From: Symbiodinium natans
Taxonomy: Eukaryota > Sar > Dinophyceae > Suessiales > Symbiodiniaceae
NCBI GenBank assembly: GCA_905221605.1
Contig: CAJNDS010002068.1
Coordinates: 709,001 to 773,000, forward strand
Length of the DNA stretch: 64,000 nt
Reading direction: 5' to 3'
This document shows positions 52,801-64,000 of this stretch, piece after piece. The notes below the pieces were generated by a model. The model was given only the letters and a program-made list of their open reading frames with translations. It was not told where the DNA came from and searched no databases. How positions within the stretch are numbered: the first letter of the stretch is position 1; each line of letters opens with the position of its first letter. The translations under genes and the position numbers were made by a program.

Positions 52801-55800
52801 AATTCTGCTAGGTTCGAGTTTACTCTGTCATCAGGGGAATTGTGGAACAAGTGAAGCAATCAAGCACCAGCAAAGTTGTAGTGAAGTGCGGTGAGGGAAG
52901 GGTGCTATAATTGGAATAGTGATGGAATGGTAAACAGAATCGTGTGATATACCAGATTCCAATGAATGGTACTTATAATGGTAACTCAATAGTCATATCA
53001 TGGTAATATACGTCATAAAGGGAGTATGATGGAGCATACATTTAGCAACGCTTCAACCATCCGGCCCTCAACCGGAAGTCGTAGGGTCGTGACGAAGCTC
53101 GGCCACTAAGTCGGCGGAGCCCTGAACACCCTAAGCCCCGAATCCTGCACCCAATATAAGCCCTCCTTGAAAACCTGCAAAAACCAGGGACCCCTAAAAA
53201 ACCTTGAATCCTTAGCCAACCCAAAAAGGTTCGAGGAGCTGCTCCCTTCCTGCTAGGATGGGGAACTTTCCTTTGCACACTGAGTGCCTGAAGTGCACAC
53301 ATTTTAGCATGGAGGCTTGAAAGTCACGAAGGTTTTAGGGGTTCAGGGTTTCAGGTGGGTCGGGAACCGAAAACTTGGGACACAAACACACGCTAACCAA
53401 CGCAAGATCGTTTGAAACATACCCTGGGACTCGAAAACCTAAAACCCAAACCCTGCTATCGCAGCGGAGTACTTCAGGGCTGGGTCGCATGAGCTGAGAG
53501 CAATTCCTTTTTGAACTGGCGTTTGATGGTGGGGGTTTAGGTTTCACGCCCCTGAGTGTGCTAGATGCAGTCCCGATGGCAGGCCATCTACGAAACGTAG
53601 GGCACCCTAGGCGAGCGGAAAAGAACCGACGCAGGGTAGTTAAACGGTCAACCTTGACTTTCGGTGGTTTCCGTGAGATGCTGCGACGGCGGGCACGAAG
53701 CCATGCGGATGCGGAGGAGCAGCTAGGTTCGACCGAGGCTTGCTCGGCGCTGTGTGGACCTATGAGTTCAATTTCAAGGAAATGCAAGTGTCAGTTTATT
53801 CTACTAATTCATGAATAGTAGCTGCCAGCGACTTAGCTGCCAATCACGCAGGTGCGACCTTCAAGGCTTCCTCCCTTCTGAGCTGAGCATGCCATGTGTA
53901 CACACCATAGAGTTTTCAAGCTCCGGCAGATCATCTTGAAGACAATACCAGCCCCCCTGAAGCCGTACTCTGAAACCCCGGCCCCCCCTTCCATAAGCCC
54001 AACAATTGCAACAGGAAAGCCAAAGCCGTTCGTGCGAGTCATGTGTGGGTGGGCCAGTGCGGAGGGCGGATGGCAGCAACAGAAGAGGCTGGAATGTCGG
54101 CATTGTGTTTCTAACAGATTCAGGGATGCTGAGACTAGAGGGTTTAGGCTTTAAAAGGCCATAAGCAACCTTTGGACTCGAAGGGGAACACTATTGAAAT
54201 CTGTAAAATGACATGCAGGCTGATGACCTCTGCTGGCCACTGTTCTGGGCTGCCCTTGGTGATCTGCCGGATAGATGTGGGACCAGGAGGACTGATAACT
54301 GTGGCGAAGCACCCTAATTCGTGACCACCCAGCCCGCAGCTGGCATGTTGGCAGAGCCTTGGTGTCGATGGCCTGGCCTTCAGCACCTGCCTATTTAGTT
54401 CCGGCTGTGCATGGAAGGGTTTGTTTAAGCCATTACTGCCATTTGTTTCCGTGCAGTGTTCGCGATGAAACATGTCAAAAGAAACGTATGGTGAGCCGGT
54501 GTCTCAGTACAGCCAACTTTCCGGCACTGGCACACCACCGCCGGTTGTAGGATGGATGAGCTCTTCTCTTGACTGCTAGTAAGCAGCTCTGCTCGAGGCA
54601 CGACCGGACGTGTTTCAATATCTACAAGTGGGTTCTGTTTCTGGAACTCGGGATTGAGGCGCGCTATAGACCAGAAATCCAATGAGCGGCGGAAAAGACA
54701 CCCGCCTGCTCAGTGCGGCCGCACAGACGATGTTTGACCTCGGTATGCACCAGCTAAACCTTCTTCTTCATCGAAGCTCTACCACTGATCAGTGAAATTC
54801 CGTGGCTTGTGCGCATTGCAAAAACCTCATCGTGATTGATACCTCCCGCGTACTTCCAATGGTCTCCAGAATTTGAGTCGAATTTAGGCCTGCAGCACCA
54901 GTGCGATTTTTTGTGTGGGTCGCTTCCTCCTGAAGGGCATGGGGTGTTACTACGTAAGACTCATAGGTTTCCCCATACTGGGTGAAGCAAAAGAAAACCG
55001 TATGGAGTCTCGCGCGGAGTGAGTGAGGACTGGTAGCATGACTCGCGCGTAAACAATGTCTGGTGTTTGTTGGTGAAATCCCGAAGCAGCTGTTCCCTCC
55101 TTGCACCCAGCTGTTGCACTCGCAAAAGTTATTAGAATGACAAGACAATGTCCATCCGACACAAGAGAACGAAGAGGAACCGGTCATGAATCCGGCTTAC
55201 AGATACCCGCTGCACACCACAAGGCCAGGAGCCATCAGACTGTCAGCATGCCCTTTGACCCTCTGCCCCACGAAGAAACCCCTACCAACCGACAAAGCCG
55301 ACCCGATAAATGTTATGGTTCTTTCGTGAGCCCTGAAGAGCACACTCCTAAAGCTTCCAAAAACAACAAGTGCCGGCGCCGCAGCGCATATGTGCATCGT
55401 CTACAGGTGGGGGGGGCCCGCCACGCCTTGGGTCCTTTGCAAACCCTGAACCAGGCTTGCATGGCTTGAGCACGACATGTAAAAAACCCCAAAGCCCTAA
55501 GCCACTAAAAGCTTATGCAGGATTCAGTGCATTGTCCGATATCATGAGGCTGTGATGGGCGATAGGGCGACGTTGTCTTGTGGCCCTTCCCGGATTTCCG
55601 GGGGTGCCGAAAACAGTTAAAAGCTTGTCAACTTCAGCCCTGCTGCAAGCCACCCGGAACCCCACAATCCCGAAACTTGGAACCTTGCACGACAGAAAGC
55701 CCTGAGCCCCGAAATCTGCAACCTAAACTTAAGGAACACGAGTTCGGCAGATTCAGAGTTTGCCTTGCCGCACGAATGCAAGAGCTACGCGGCAAGTTAT

Positions 55801-57820
55801 TTTGGGTTGCAGGCTGAGTGGGGATTCATACGAGGCGTTGGACGGTTTAAGGGCTTCAGATCTCGTGGTCCAAGTTTCAGTCGCTAACGTTTAGAGAGGT
55901 GTTGGGAGGGTTTGGCGGTGTTGGCGAGTAAAGTACATGTCAGGCACAGTACTAGTCAGGGATTTCTTAAGATAAAGGGTGTGGACACAGCACTGGTGGA
56001 CGCTCGGGCGTCTATGCTGCCGAAGCCGGAGGTCAGTTGCTGCTGATAGCCTCGGATAGCACCACCCCAACCAAAAAAACCCGGCAAGGTGTTTTGCGGA
56101 TAGGGGCCCTCAACACTAACCCTACACTACCAACCTCTAAACCCTCAACCCTACCCAACCCTTTCACACCCCCTAAACCCCTAAACCTCTAAACCTAAAA
56201 CCCCAAACCCTAAACCCCAACCCCTTAGACTCCCGGGTATTTTAAATATTCTGAAGCCACACGCATAAAACCATTCACAACCCTGCCGGCCCTAATGTAC
56301 TTTGAATTTCTATTAGGGTGAGAGGGGTGAGGGATATTCGCGTGTAGCCATCCCAGTCATCTGTTCCTTGGGCAGCTTGGCTGCACTCCTTACGAGCTCT
56401 CAGGTTTTTCTAGCGGGGGCTTGTGGGGGGGGGGACACGAGTTTCCACAGGCGTGGCGGCCTGAGAGAGGACATTCACAAAGGTCAACCATGGTGTCGAC
56501 ACACTCGCGGTCATCACTGGGTGGCTTAGATGCGCCGGACCTTTCGTGCGCGCTGATTGATGAACGCTCGTATGAAATTGTAGAGGTTCAGCGACATACT
56601 GCTTTGTAGGGCCCATGCTATGGGGCAAGTCCTGACCCAAGCGTCTAGATTGTTGCGGACACGAGCCGTGGCATTCCGCCACAGGTGTTCCTGATACTTG
56701 TCGTCCTTTCTTCCAACATCATCAACTATAACACGCAATATTCAGGACATTGGTTGCCCAAATTCAAGCATAGATGGAGTCAGATGGGCCGTTGAATCCG
56801 CATGCGATAGCAAGCTTTCTCCACTCAGATATGAATGACAGCAGTGGCCGAAGATCGCGTGGGTGTCCCGGAAGGCAAATGTGACGTCGGTTGCAGGCCT
56901 ATCACGCCCTGCTTTCCTTGCGGGCTGTTGGATTTGCCCTTGCGCATTGAAGTGCGCGGTGACGTTGGTATTCCAACGATTCCACCAACACTTTTTAAAA
57001 GCCTTGGAGAATAACCCTGGAAACGCACCAGTCATGAGCCAACCACTGTGTTTCTTTCGCTTGGGAGCTACGGCCCGAACACATAGGTGGTCGACGTGCT
57101 CACCGCGAAGAAGTAGACAACCCATGCGCACACCCTTAAACTTCGAAAGCATTTGGGTATCTGCGAGTCCGAGCTCTGGTCCCCATCCACGCCTGCACCT
57201 TAATCCCATACCCTCGAAACCCCGAAGCCTGGAGTTTTGCCCTTAAACCCAAAACCCTGAGATTTGTGTCAAGTTCGAGCCAGCCCGTGGGGCGTGCTGT
57301 CGCGATCGGTGAGAGACACGCGGGAGGGCTGATGGCAGAGCGCAAGCGGGGGTAAATAACCTGCGATATGACTTGTGCGTGTTATGCCCAGTGGCGCTAG
57401 CAAGGCACCCCGTCGGCGATGGGTAGAGCGCGGACCAAAGAGGAGGGCCGCCGATCAGTCGCAGGGCAGAGACAGGACGTCCCGTTATGAGCGTCCGTAG
57501 ACACCTTATAGAATTATGGATCTGTTTGTGGAACAGCCCCCTTCTCGGGTTTCAGGAAGCTCTCCAAGTTTCAAAAGCGTTGAGCATTGCCCACTTTGGG
57601 ACCGCTGTGGATTTCTAGATCCTTCTTAAAATTCTTGAAACTCTTCTGCTTGGAGCGTTTAGAGTGCACAAAAATGTCGACACCACCCCGCACCCGCCGC
57701 CCCCCGACGTAAAGGCAAGTGAGCAATAGGAGTATCTAGACTTGACAGGATTGAGCTAAGGTAAACACCATCGAGACGTTGTTAATAGCGACATGCACCG
57801 TTAGCAGCACCAACGCTCTG
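49886..57820. other. Long region without recognised genes
   Basis: No exon match. From about 50.7 to 52.6 kb the DNA lacks telomere-like words and is locally G+C-rich, unlike the rest of the window. A T run lies at 51401-51417. Telomere-like words return at 53.1-53.5 kb, and 56110-56230 is a dense array. Open frames of 100-155 codons (53335-53787 minus, 56742-57209 minus, 54789-55187 minus) have no motif I recognise. Confidence 0.5.
56110..56230. repeat. Degenerate telomere-like CCCTAAA array
   Basis: The densest such tract in the window: ccctaaacccctaaacctct, aaaccccaaaccctaaacccc and variants. TTTAGGG-type repeats are the telomeric sequence of dinoflagellates and plants; this copy is internal and diverged. 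Confidence 0.85.
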
Positions 57821-58019
57821 TAGTAGTGTTGAGGTAGTAGTAGTGTAAGAGGGTAGTAGTAGTAGTATAGTAGTAGTCGTAGTAGTAGTAGTAGTAGTAG
57901 TAGTCCAGTAGTAGTAGTAGTTAGTCGTAGTAGTAGTAGTAGTTTTTTTTTTGTTTAAAAAAAAAAAAAAAAACTAGGAGATAGTAGTAGTGTTAGGTAG
58001 GAGTTAGGGAGTAGTAAGC

Positions 58020-58052
<33 letters not shown>

Positions 58053-58335
58053 ATAGGTTAAGTAGTAGTAGTAGTAGTGAGTCTAGTAGAGTAGTAGTAG
58101 GTAGTAGTAGTAGTTAGTCGTAGTAGTAGTAGTGTAGTAGTTTTATTATTCGTAGTTGGTCAGCAGCAGCTAGCGTAGGAGTAGCGCTACGTAAGTCAAT
58201 AGTAGCCAGTAGGAGTCAGTAGTAGTAAGTAGTAGCTTAGTAGTACTTTCGCAGTAGTTAGAAGTAGTTCGTGTAGTAGTTAGCTAGTTAGCAGTAATTC
58301 GTAGTCGCTCGCAGTCGCTAGTAGGGCTAAGTTTG
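57821..58335. repeat. AGT/GTA trinucleotide array with A/T run
   Basis: Repeats of gtagta, interrupted by a T run then an A run at about 57943-57973. Stops in every frame exclude coding. Confidence 0.95.
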
Positions 58336-59367
58336 AGTAGTTCGTATTGTCGAGAGCTCGTTCTCCGGATCCAGCTATCTATGAATCTGCCTGTGCCGAG
58401 AAGTGATCACAAAGCCAAAACTTCTTGACGGCGAAAACCTATTCTAGCCATACATGAATCTCGTAAGTACTCAGAACATAGAGGTTTTGCAGAACCGTTG
58501 GGATTTCAAAAATCCTGAAGTCCATTGGCAACTTCAGGAAGGGGTTGTGAGTCTTACAGATCTCTGTGAGAACCTTTCGATTCAGGGCTGTTTGAGATTC
58601 GTTGAGTTCTTCAAAGACGGTTCTGAACTGTTCAAGGGGCAGAGTGCCTGCGGTCGCACGGGGCAAGGTTTCCAGGAATGTGATTCGCAAGACTGTGCAA
58701 ACCTCCCTGGCAAACTTTCGGAGTGCGTTGCAGATCCTTTTTTGGAATTTCAGATTGTCTCCGGGCTTTTCTCGAGCGGACGTTAGCGCTTCTATCGGCA
58801 GATGTCGCCAAAAAGTAAATCACACGGCGAATCCATACTTAAACCGCAAACGCACGGGCTCGAATGCAGTGGATGGTTTTTCACAAAACCAATATTCCAA
58901 TCCTAAAAACGCGTTCTTACTCCGAACCCAATACCTTCATACGTCCGATCCGAATATCAAAGTGTGCTGTTTCGAAACTCTTTGCACCTGAAAACAACAG
59001 CGCTTGGCAGCTTTTGTGTTGGCATTGTAAAGGTCAAACGTCTAGCGGAAGCTGCCATGAAGCCGGAGAAACCGCCTTTTCAGGCTGGATGAGGTTCGAG
59101 GGTCCAGGTTCTCTTCAGGTGAGCAAAAAACAGGGGCCTCGAATCGAGAGCCATTGAGGGACTTGCTGGCACTCAGGACTTTGAAGCCGATTCAAGGTGA
59201 TCTGTGAACAGAAATCTGTGGTGGGTTTTAGGTCTCGCAGTGAGTATACTCTCGGGTTGACGGATTGGGACAGCACGGGGCTTGGCGGGGGGTCTATGAG
59301 TGATGCAGCGAGCAGCTCTCGGGTTCAACAACTTCACCCGCATTGCCGCAGCCAGTGGAAGGCCAAC

Positions 59368-59450
59368 GGTGGTGTAGGTGGGGTGGTTGGTGGTGGGTGG
59401 TTGGTGGTGGTGGTGGTGCGGTGGCGGTGGTGGAGGGTGGGGATGGTGGT
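59368..59450. repeat. (GGT)n-rich tract
   Basis: ggtggtggt repeats with ggtgggtggt variants, giving Gly/Val/Trp or Pro/His frames that are not genes. Confidence 0.9.
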
Positions 59451-62221
59451 TTGGGGCGGGGAGTGGCACAGCGCTACTGGGTTGCGGTGGACAAGCAAAA
59501 GGTAAGTGGGTGCGTCGTTCCGGTAGCAGCGGTTTGCTAGGAGTACTATTTGCCTTCCATCCTTTAACGTGCTCAGAACAGAAAAAAAAAAGGGGGACGA
59601 CCCCCCAACAGCAAAATCGGGACCCTGTACAAGGAAAATCCCGGGGGCCGCCCCCGAGCAAAAGGCAGCGGGAGGAACCTAGGAGAACCTGGGGAAGCCA
59701 AGGCCCTCAAGCAAGAAACCCTTACGCCAAAAGCTTGAAGCTGTTCTACGCCTTCCGGGCTGCAGCCGTGGCCATGAAACTGAAATTTTAGGGAATCAAA
59801 GCCTGAAGCTGAAGTTCTCCTGCCGCCTGGGCTGAAGACACGGCCGTTTAAAACCTGAAGCTTTTAGGGCCTGAAGGCCAGTGAAAGCGCCTGGATGGTT
59901 TTGTTGCATTCCTGGGCTGAGCCAGGGCCAGTTAAGGACTTGAAACCCTAGACTTGAGAAAACTACGTACATGAGTTTTTTTGAACCCGCCTTCAGACTA
60001 CGCGGTGCCTAATCCAGAATGCTCCCCAAAAAACTTGTGATTATGGCAAAGTTCCCCAAACACACCTGTTACAGCGAGTCGGGTTGGCCCGTGGGCGACC
60101 TATCACGTTTGGGGCCTTCCTTAGTAAGGGAGAATCCAATGAAAGTTTTGGTGGAACCGGCCGGGCTTAGCTTCGTTGGAGTCTCCGTCTTCTGGGTTCT
60201 AAGATTCATGAAGCCCAAGAGACCCTTAGGCAGGGGAACCTTCGCTATGGACCTTAGAATATACGAGATACAATATGAAATCAGAAAGAAAAAGTGCGCA
60301 GACGAGCGACCTGATCCCAAAAGTTGTCCCTTGCAAGGCTCTTGTGATTATTATAGCGGCCCCGACAAAGTGAGTTCGCGAATAGTTACCGGGAAAACAT
60401 AGTGGAGTGATAACCACATGTTGCTACAAGTCTGTGTTTTGCGTTCATCTCTTCGGACGGACGCACCCCAAATACAGAAAGGTCACCAAGCTGAATGAAG
60501 AGCTTGTGGCACTGGCGGTTTAGTCCCATGTATCCCCAGAAACGGCTTGCAGTACAATGCACTTGCCGCTGCAGTCCGCGCTTATTCCGAAGATCTTGTT
60601 GAAACAACTGCCCGCAACACAGCCAGAGACAGAGCATGAGGAGGACGAGGGCGACTTCTTCTACTCGTTGCCAGGGCCTCATGAGCAATTGCAGGGATAT
60701 GCAGCTCATATTGAAGAAGACGGCTCCCGGGGGTGGCAAAGGCAGGTGCTTCCCGGTCAGGACTAGGATCGGGGGTCACAAGAGTCAAAACGGTCACGGC
60801 TTTTTATTCAGGCTTCCAACGTATCGCCTCCATGCTGGTGGCAGAGTGCGAGCACACAACCCAAGCTTCTCAAGGAAAGCTGCAGGTGGCGTTATGGGGC
60901 GTTGTAAGCTCCTACAGCAAGTGTTAGCTCTGCAGGTGCTAGTAACAGGGAATGAGAATGGGAGGGGTGGTAAGAGCGAACCTGGAGGAGTTCAGGGCTC
61001 GGGTGTACGATGTTGTCACCACGTTCAGTTGCGGTGGTGGATTCAAAACAGTCCATCAAGGAATGGGCTGAGGCTAAAGGGTTAGAGGACTGACCAAGTG
61101 TTGTGTGGTTTGGGTTCAAAAGCCTAAGTTTTAAACCGTCATAGCTTCTGAGTGCTTTCGGAGGGATTGAGCAGTTGGGATGTGACAGGAGCCGCTCTTG
61201 AGACGAGGTGTCAAAGTCACATAGGTCCGTGGCTGCAAGCCGGCGCGTGTGTGAATTTGAAGGATGTTCGAGGGCAGACAACCCATGCCTAGCTCCATAC
61301 AGTTAAGACAAGTCACAAGACCAGGTGACGTGCCAGTGCCGATAGGACAGCCAAGCTTTAACGTTCATGTCCTAATTTGGCTCCATTCAGGTGACTTCTC
61401 ACGTGCTGATGTGCTGGGCACTGCGTCACGGTGAGCCGAAGGCACGGCTCCATAGCTTAAGTAAGCATTCAGCCAGCTGGTGAGACTGTTGGTTGTGGAT
61501 GTGTCGGTGCTGCTGCTGTTGGTGGTGCTGCTGCTTGGCGCCGGTGTAGTGTAGAGCTGTGTTTGTGGGATCTTTCTTGCCGCGGGGTAGACGGAGCATG
61601 AAGTGCATCTTTAGACCATCAGAAACTGCAGCTGCTATTAGGTTGACACCAAAATCATGTGTTTGGCATTATGCGATGCCGGGCGCTACCCCCATACAGT
61701 CACGACAGATTCTAATTCCCGAAGATGGTTGTGCTGCGCATTGGGGGTGTGTTGATGGAATGTACTCCTCGACGACGCCCTGGACAACAATGCTGCAGGG
61801 ACTCTCACCCTGCAGAACCCAAAAAGAGACAGGGCCCGATAGGGGTTCAACTGCATTTTCCGCAAACAGGGTTCTTTTCTAAATTCAATTGTATTCGATA
61901 GGGATAGGACGTGCCTGCATTTTCGCTTCAAAAATTTTATTTGTTCATGTCAGGGATGGATACATGGCTGGGGGTCGCGGGTCCCCACAAGTCTCGCCCG
62001 CAGGAATCGAGATGGGCACAGCATGCAGGAGCCTAACACCCTTACCAACACTTACAAAATAACTATATCTACCATAGATCCAAAAGAAACAAGCCAAGTT
62101 GAGGCTAGCAGGCGGTTTTTGTGGCTTGGCTTCGGGTTGAGTCGAACGTTCAAGGATTGAAATTGCTCAGGCCCGCCCCCTGCTGGTTCTCCTAAAGAAC
62201 TTCGCTAAAAGTTCCCATTTA

Positions 62222-62233
62222 ACACCCCCCCCC

Positions 62234-62264
<31 letters not shown>

Positions 62265-62341
62265 ACCCCCCCCCACCCCCACACCCCCCCCCCCCCCCCC
62301 CCACCCCCCCCCCCCCACCCCCCAAAAAAAAAAAAAAAAAA
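62222..62341. repeat. Poly-C tract followed by poly-A
   Basis: About 100 bases of C with single A interruptions, then about 18 A. Length here may be unreliable because such tracts are hard to sequence. Confidence 0.95.
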
Positions 62342-63137
62342 GAACCGACATCCAGGCACCACCAACATGAGGATTCTACAGGCTGGGTATGTTGGAGTGT
62401 TTAGGGGCCTTCACTCGAGCTCTCTTAGCGTGACCATTCGGCGGTTCCTCTTGGGCTCAAGAAGGCATCCTGAAGGGTTTCTGGAATTAGGGAGCCTTAG
62501 TTCCTGGTTTGCGTTTTGGGGCACAAGGGCAAAAAGTTCGTTCAAGGCTTGTTCTCCCAAGACCTACGTGACAGTGCTCTAGATTGTAGGGCCCCGTTTT
62601 TTGGGGGCTACTAATTATTGTAAATGGTGAATATGGGGTGCTGTAGATTTAGTATATTTTGGGAGGGACTGTTCGCTGGGAGGTCTGCGCGCGCACAGAC
62701 GGAACCCAAAAAGTTCCCTTGTTCGACATGCACATTTGGGGTTGAACATGCAGGGGCTCGGTTTTCGAGCTGCAAACTTTGGATTTGAGATGCGATCGGT
62801 CCGATAGGTTCGATGGGCTTCCATCAGGAATTCCCTCAAGCTTCAACTTTCCGAAGCCGCAACATCTTGACAGGTCGTACAGGGAGTCTGGCCCAAAGCC
62901 CACGTCATTGTGACTGCGGACAACCCGCGCCAGGTGCCACACATCGGGGAACTGGTACGGTTTGGGAGTGTAGGGCTCCAGCGTGTTCTGGGCTTGAGCT
63001 TGAACTTGGTGGACAAGTTCATGGTTTGGGGTTTAGGACCGTCTGCCGATCCAGCGCATGCAAACCCCGCGACATGAACTGAACCCACTTCCACTTCTGT
63101 ATGGTGCCACGTGAAACCACGTGCCCTGGGAATGCAG

Positions 63138-63928
63138 AAGCTCGCGCATGGGCCCTGCACCAGGCATCAGAACTCTACGAGTGCCTACACTGCAAGAAGA
63201 GCGCATTTGGGTTTGCCTGGAAATGTTACCCTCAGTTTAGAAGAGGGGACCCGCCCCAAACAAGTCTGGTGACCGCTGCAAAGAGATATCCTGCGCGACC
63301 AAACATGTGTCGGGGCCTGGGCTGCAGGCAAGGCCGGTAAACCCTGATACCTTTACGGCCCAAACCTGAAGCTTTCTAGCCTTCCGGAGCTGAAGCCAAG
63401 GCCCTTAAATTGAAGCCTGAAGGTCTGAAGCTTTCCTACCTGGGTTTTTGCAGGCAGCTGAAGGGATAAGGGCCGGAGACCCAGCGCCATGCTTAGGCCT
63501 AAAAGGGAAGCGTCAACCCTAAGCCCTAAACCCGAAGGGCTTTGGGGGGCGCTTCTGTCCTGCCAGTTCCGGCGCGCACTACGTGCTGCGCTCCGCCAAG
63601 CTTTGCGCCGAGCGCCTCTTCGAGCTCTTAAACCGCTACGATGCTTGGGGAGCACCTGAGTTGGGGGTGGGGGGGGGCTATAAGGTCTTCGGAGCTTAGG
63701 GCTTTAGCCCAGAATAAAGGCGAACCATGCCGAAGCCCATCAACTCACAACCTCCAAGCCCTAAATGGCCCATAAGTTCCACGAACCCCAAAGCTCTAAA
63801 TCCTGACCTCCAACAATGTAACATGACCGAAGCCCTGGCCAATTCCCCCAATGAACCAAGGAGACAGATGCCGGCATGTCTGACCTGAAACGCCGCTTCG
63901 ACAAGTACAAGAAACGGGACCGCCCGCA
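63138..63928 (+). CDS. Unrecognised protein, three exons, probably continuing past the window
   Basis: Exon 63138-63210 (TGCAG acceptor, GT donor) reads ARAWALHQASELYECLHCKK then SAFG. Exon 63567-about 63642 reads SGAHYVLRSAKLCAERLFEL then LNRYD. Exon 63868-about 63928 reads AGMSDLKRRFDKYKKRDRPQ. The first two join in phase (SAFGG SGAHY). The Cys pair in YECLHCKK followed by FGG recalls zinc-binding segments of some large ubiquitin ligases, but the rest does not support that. The third exon is basic and helical. They may not all belong to one gene. Confidence 0.5.
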
Positions 63929-64000
63929 GTTCTCTTTAGGGTTTAGGTTTCCGGGTTTGGGAAAGTTTGAGAGCGTTGGGCTCTTTGTTGTTTCCGATTT

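Larger units (their letters stand above)
58336..63130. other. Spacer/intron DNA with simple repeats
   Basis: Contains the GGT tract and poly-C tract listed separately. One piece at about 60600-60710 (+) reads QLPATQPETEHEEDEGDFFY then SLPGPHEQLQ and may be an exon, without family match. Open frames of 110-162 codons at 58.4-59.8 kb and 127 codons at 60019-60402 show no motif. Confidence 0.45.

Noticed and set aside
1-64000. tRNA, rRNA, CRISPR, bacterial promoter or terminator
   Set aside because: No cloverleaf-type T-loop box, rRNA core motif, direct-repeat/spacer array or bacterial signals were seen; the DNA is eukaryotic in structure.

Overview
The window looks like nuclear DNA of a dinoflagellate, probably from the Symbiodinium-like group. 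Coding signal comes as very short exons (20-160 bp) in long introns. Nearly every 3' splice site reads AG followed by G, and many inferred 5' splice sites are GC (a few GT, one possibly GA). Protein types are ones common in these genomes: PPR repeats with the SACEK motif, a metacaspase and a CPA2 antiporter. Degenerate telomere-like words (TTTAGGG / CCCTAAA) are scattered through introns and spacers. I see no bacterial operon, ribosome binding site, rRNA, tRNA or CRISPR array. Long open frames are not a guide here: most of the longest ones lie in simple repeats or telomere-like DNA. I therefore assembled genes from exon-sized matches to known families with compatible splice phases.

Layout, all confident genes on the + strand: (1) 2.0-4.2 kb, PPR-protein exons; (2) 4.5-12.5 kb, a type I metacaspase in at least 13 exons, with the catalytic His and Cys exons and two micro-exons of 21 and 22 bp; (3) 15.0-16.8 kb, exons of a probable C2-domain protein; (4) 19.1-23.3 kb, a Gly/Ala/Pro/Tyr-rich low-complexity protein with two related repeat exons and a stop codon; (5) 25.4-28.3 kb, a second PPR-like exon group interrupted by a large GAG array; (6) 32.8 and 35.8 kb, isolated possible C-terminal exons; (7) 36.27-38.83 kb, a repeat-built element with inverted ends, containing 263-bp units that are each a long hairpin; (8) 38.9-41.0 kb, three His/Asp/Ser-rich exons; (9) 42.4-46.8 kb, a CPA2 (Kef/KEA-type) cation:proton antiporter in at least ten exons; (10) 63.1-63.9 kb, exons of an unrecognised protein running towards the right edge.

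The rest (about 28-32, 33-35, 47-63 kb) is mainly spacer or intron DNA with simple repeats: G-rich and alternating purine-pyrimidine tracts at 29.7-30.1 kb, an AGT array at 57.8-58.3 kb and a poly-C tract at 62.2 kb. The genes do not form an evident pathway. Their shared orientation fits the unidirectional gene arrays known in dinoflagellates. Exon borders are inferred by eye from splice motifs and phase, so transcript data are needed to confirm them.
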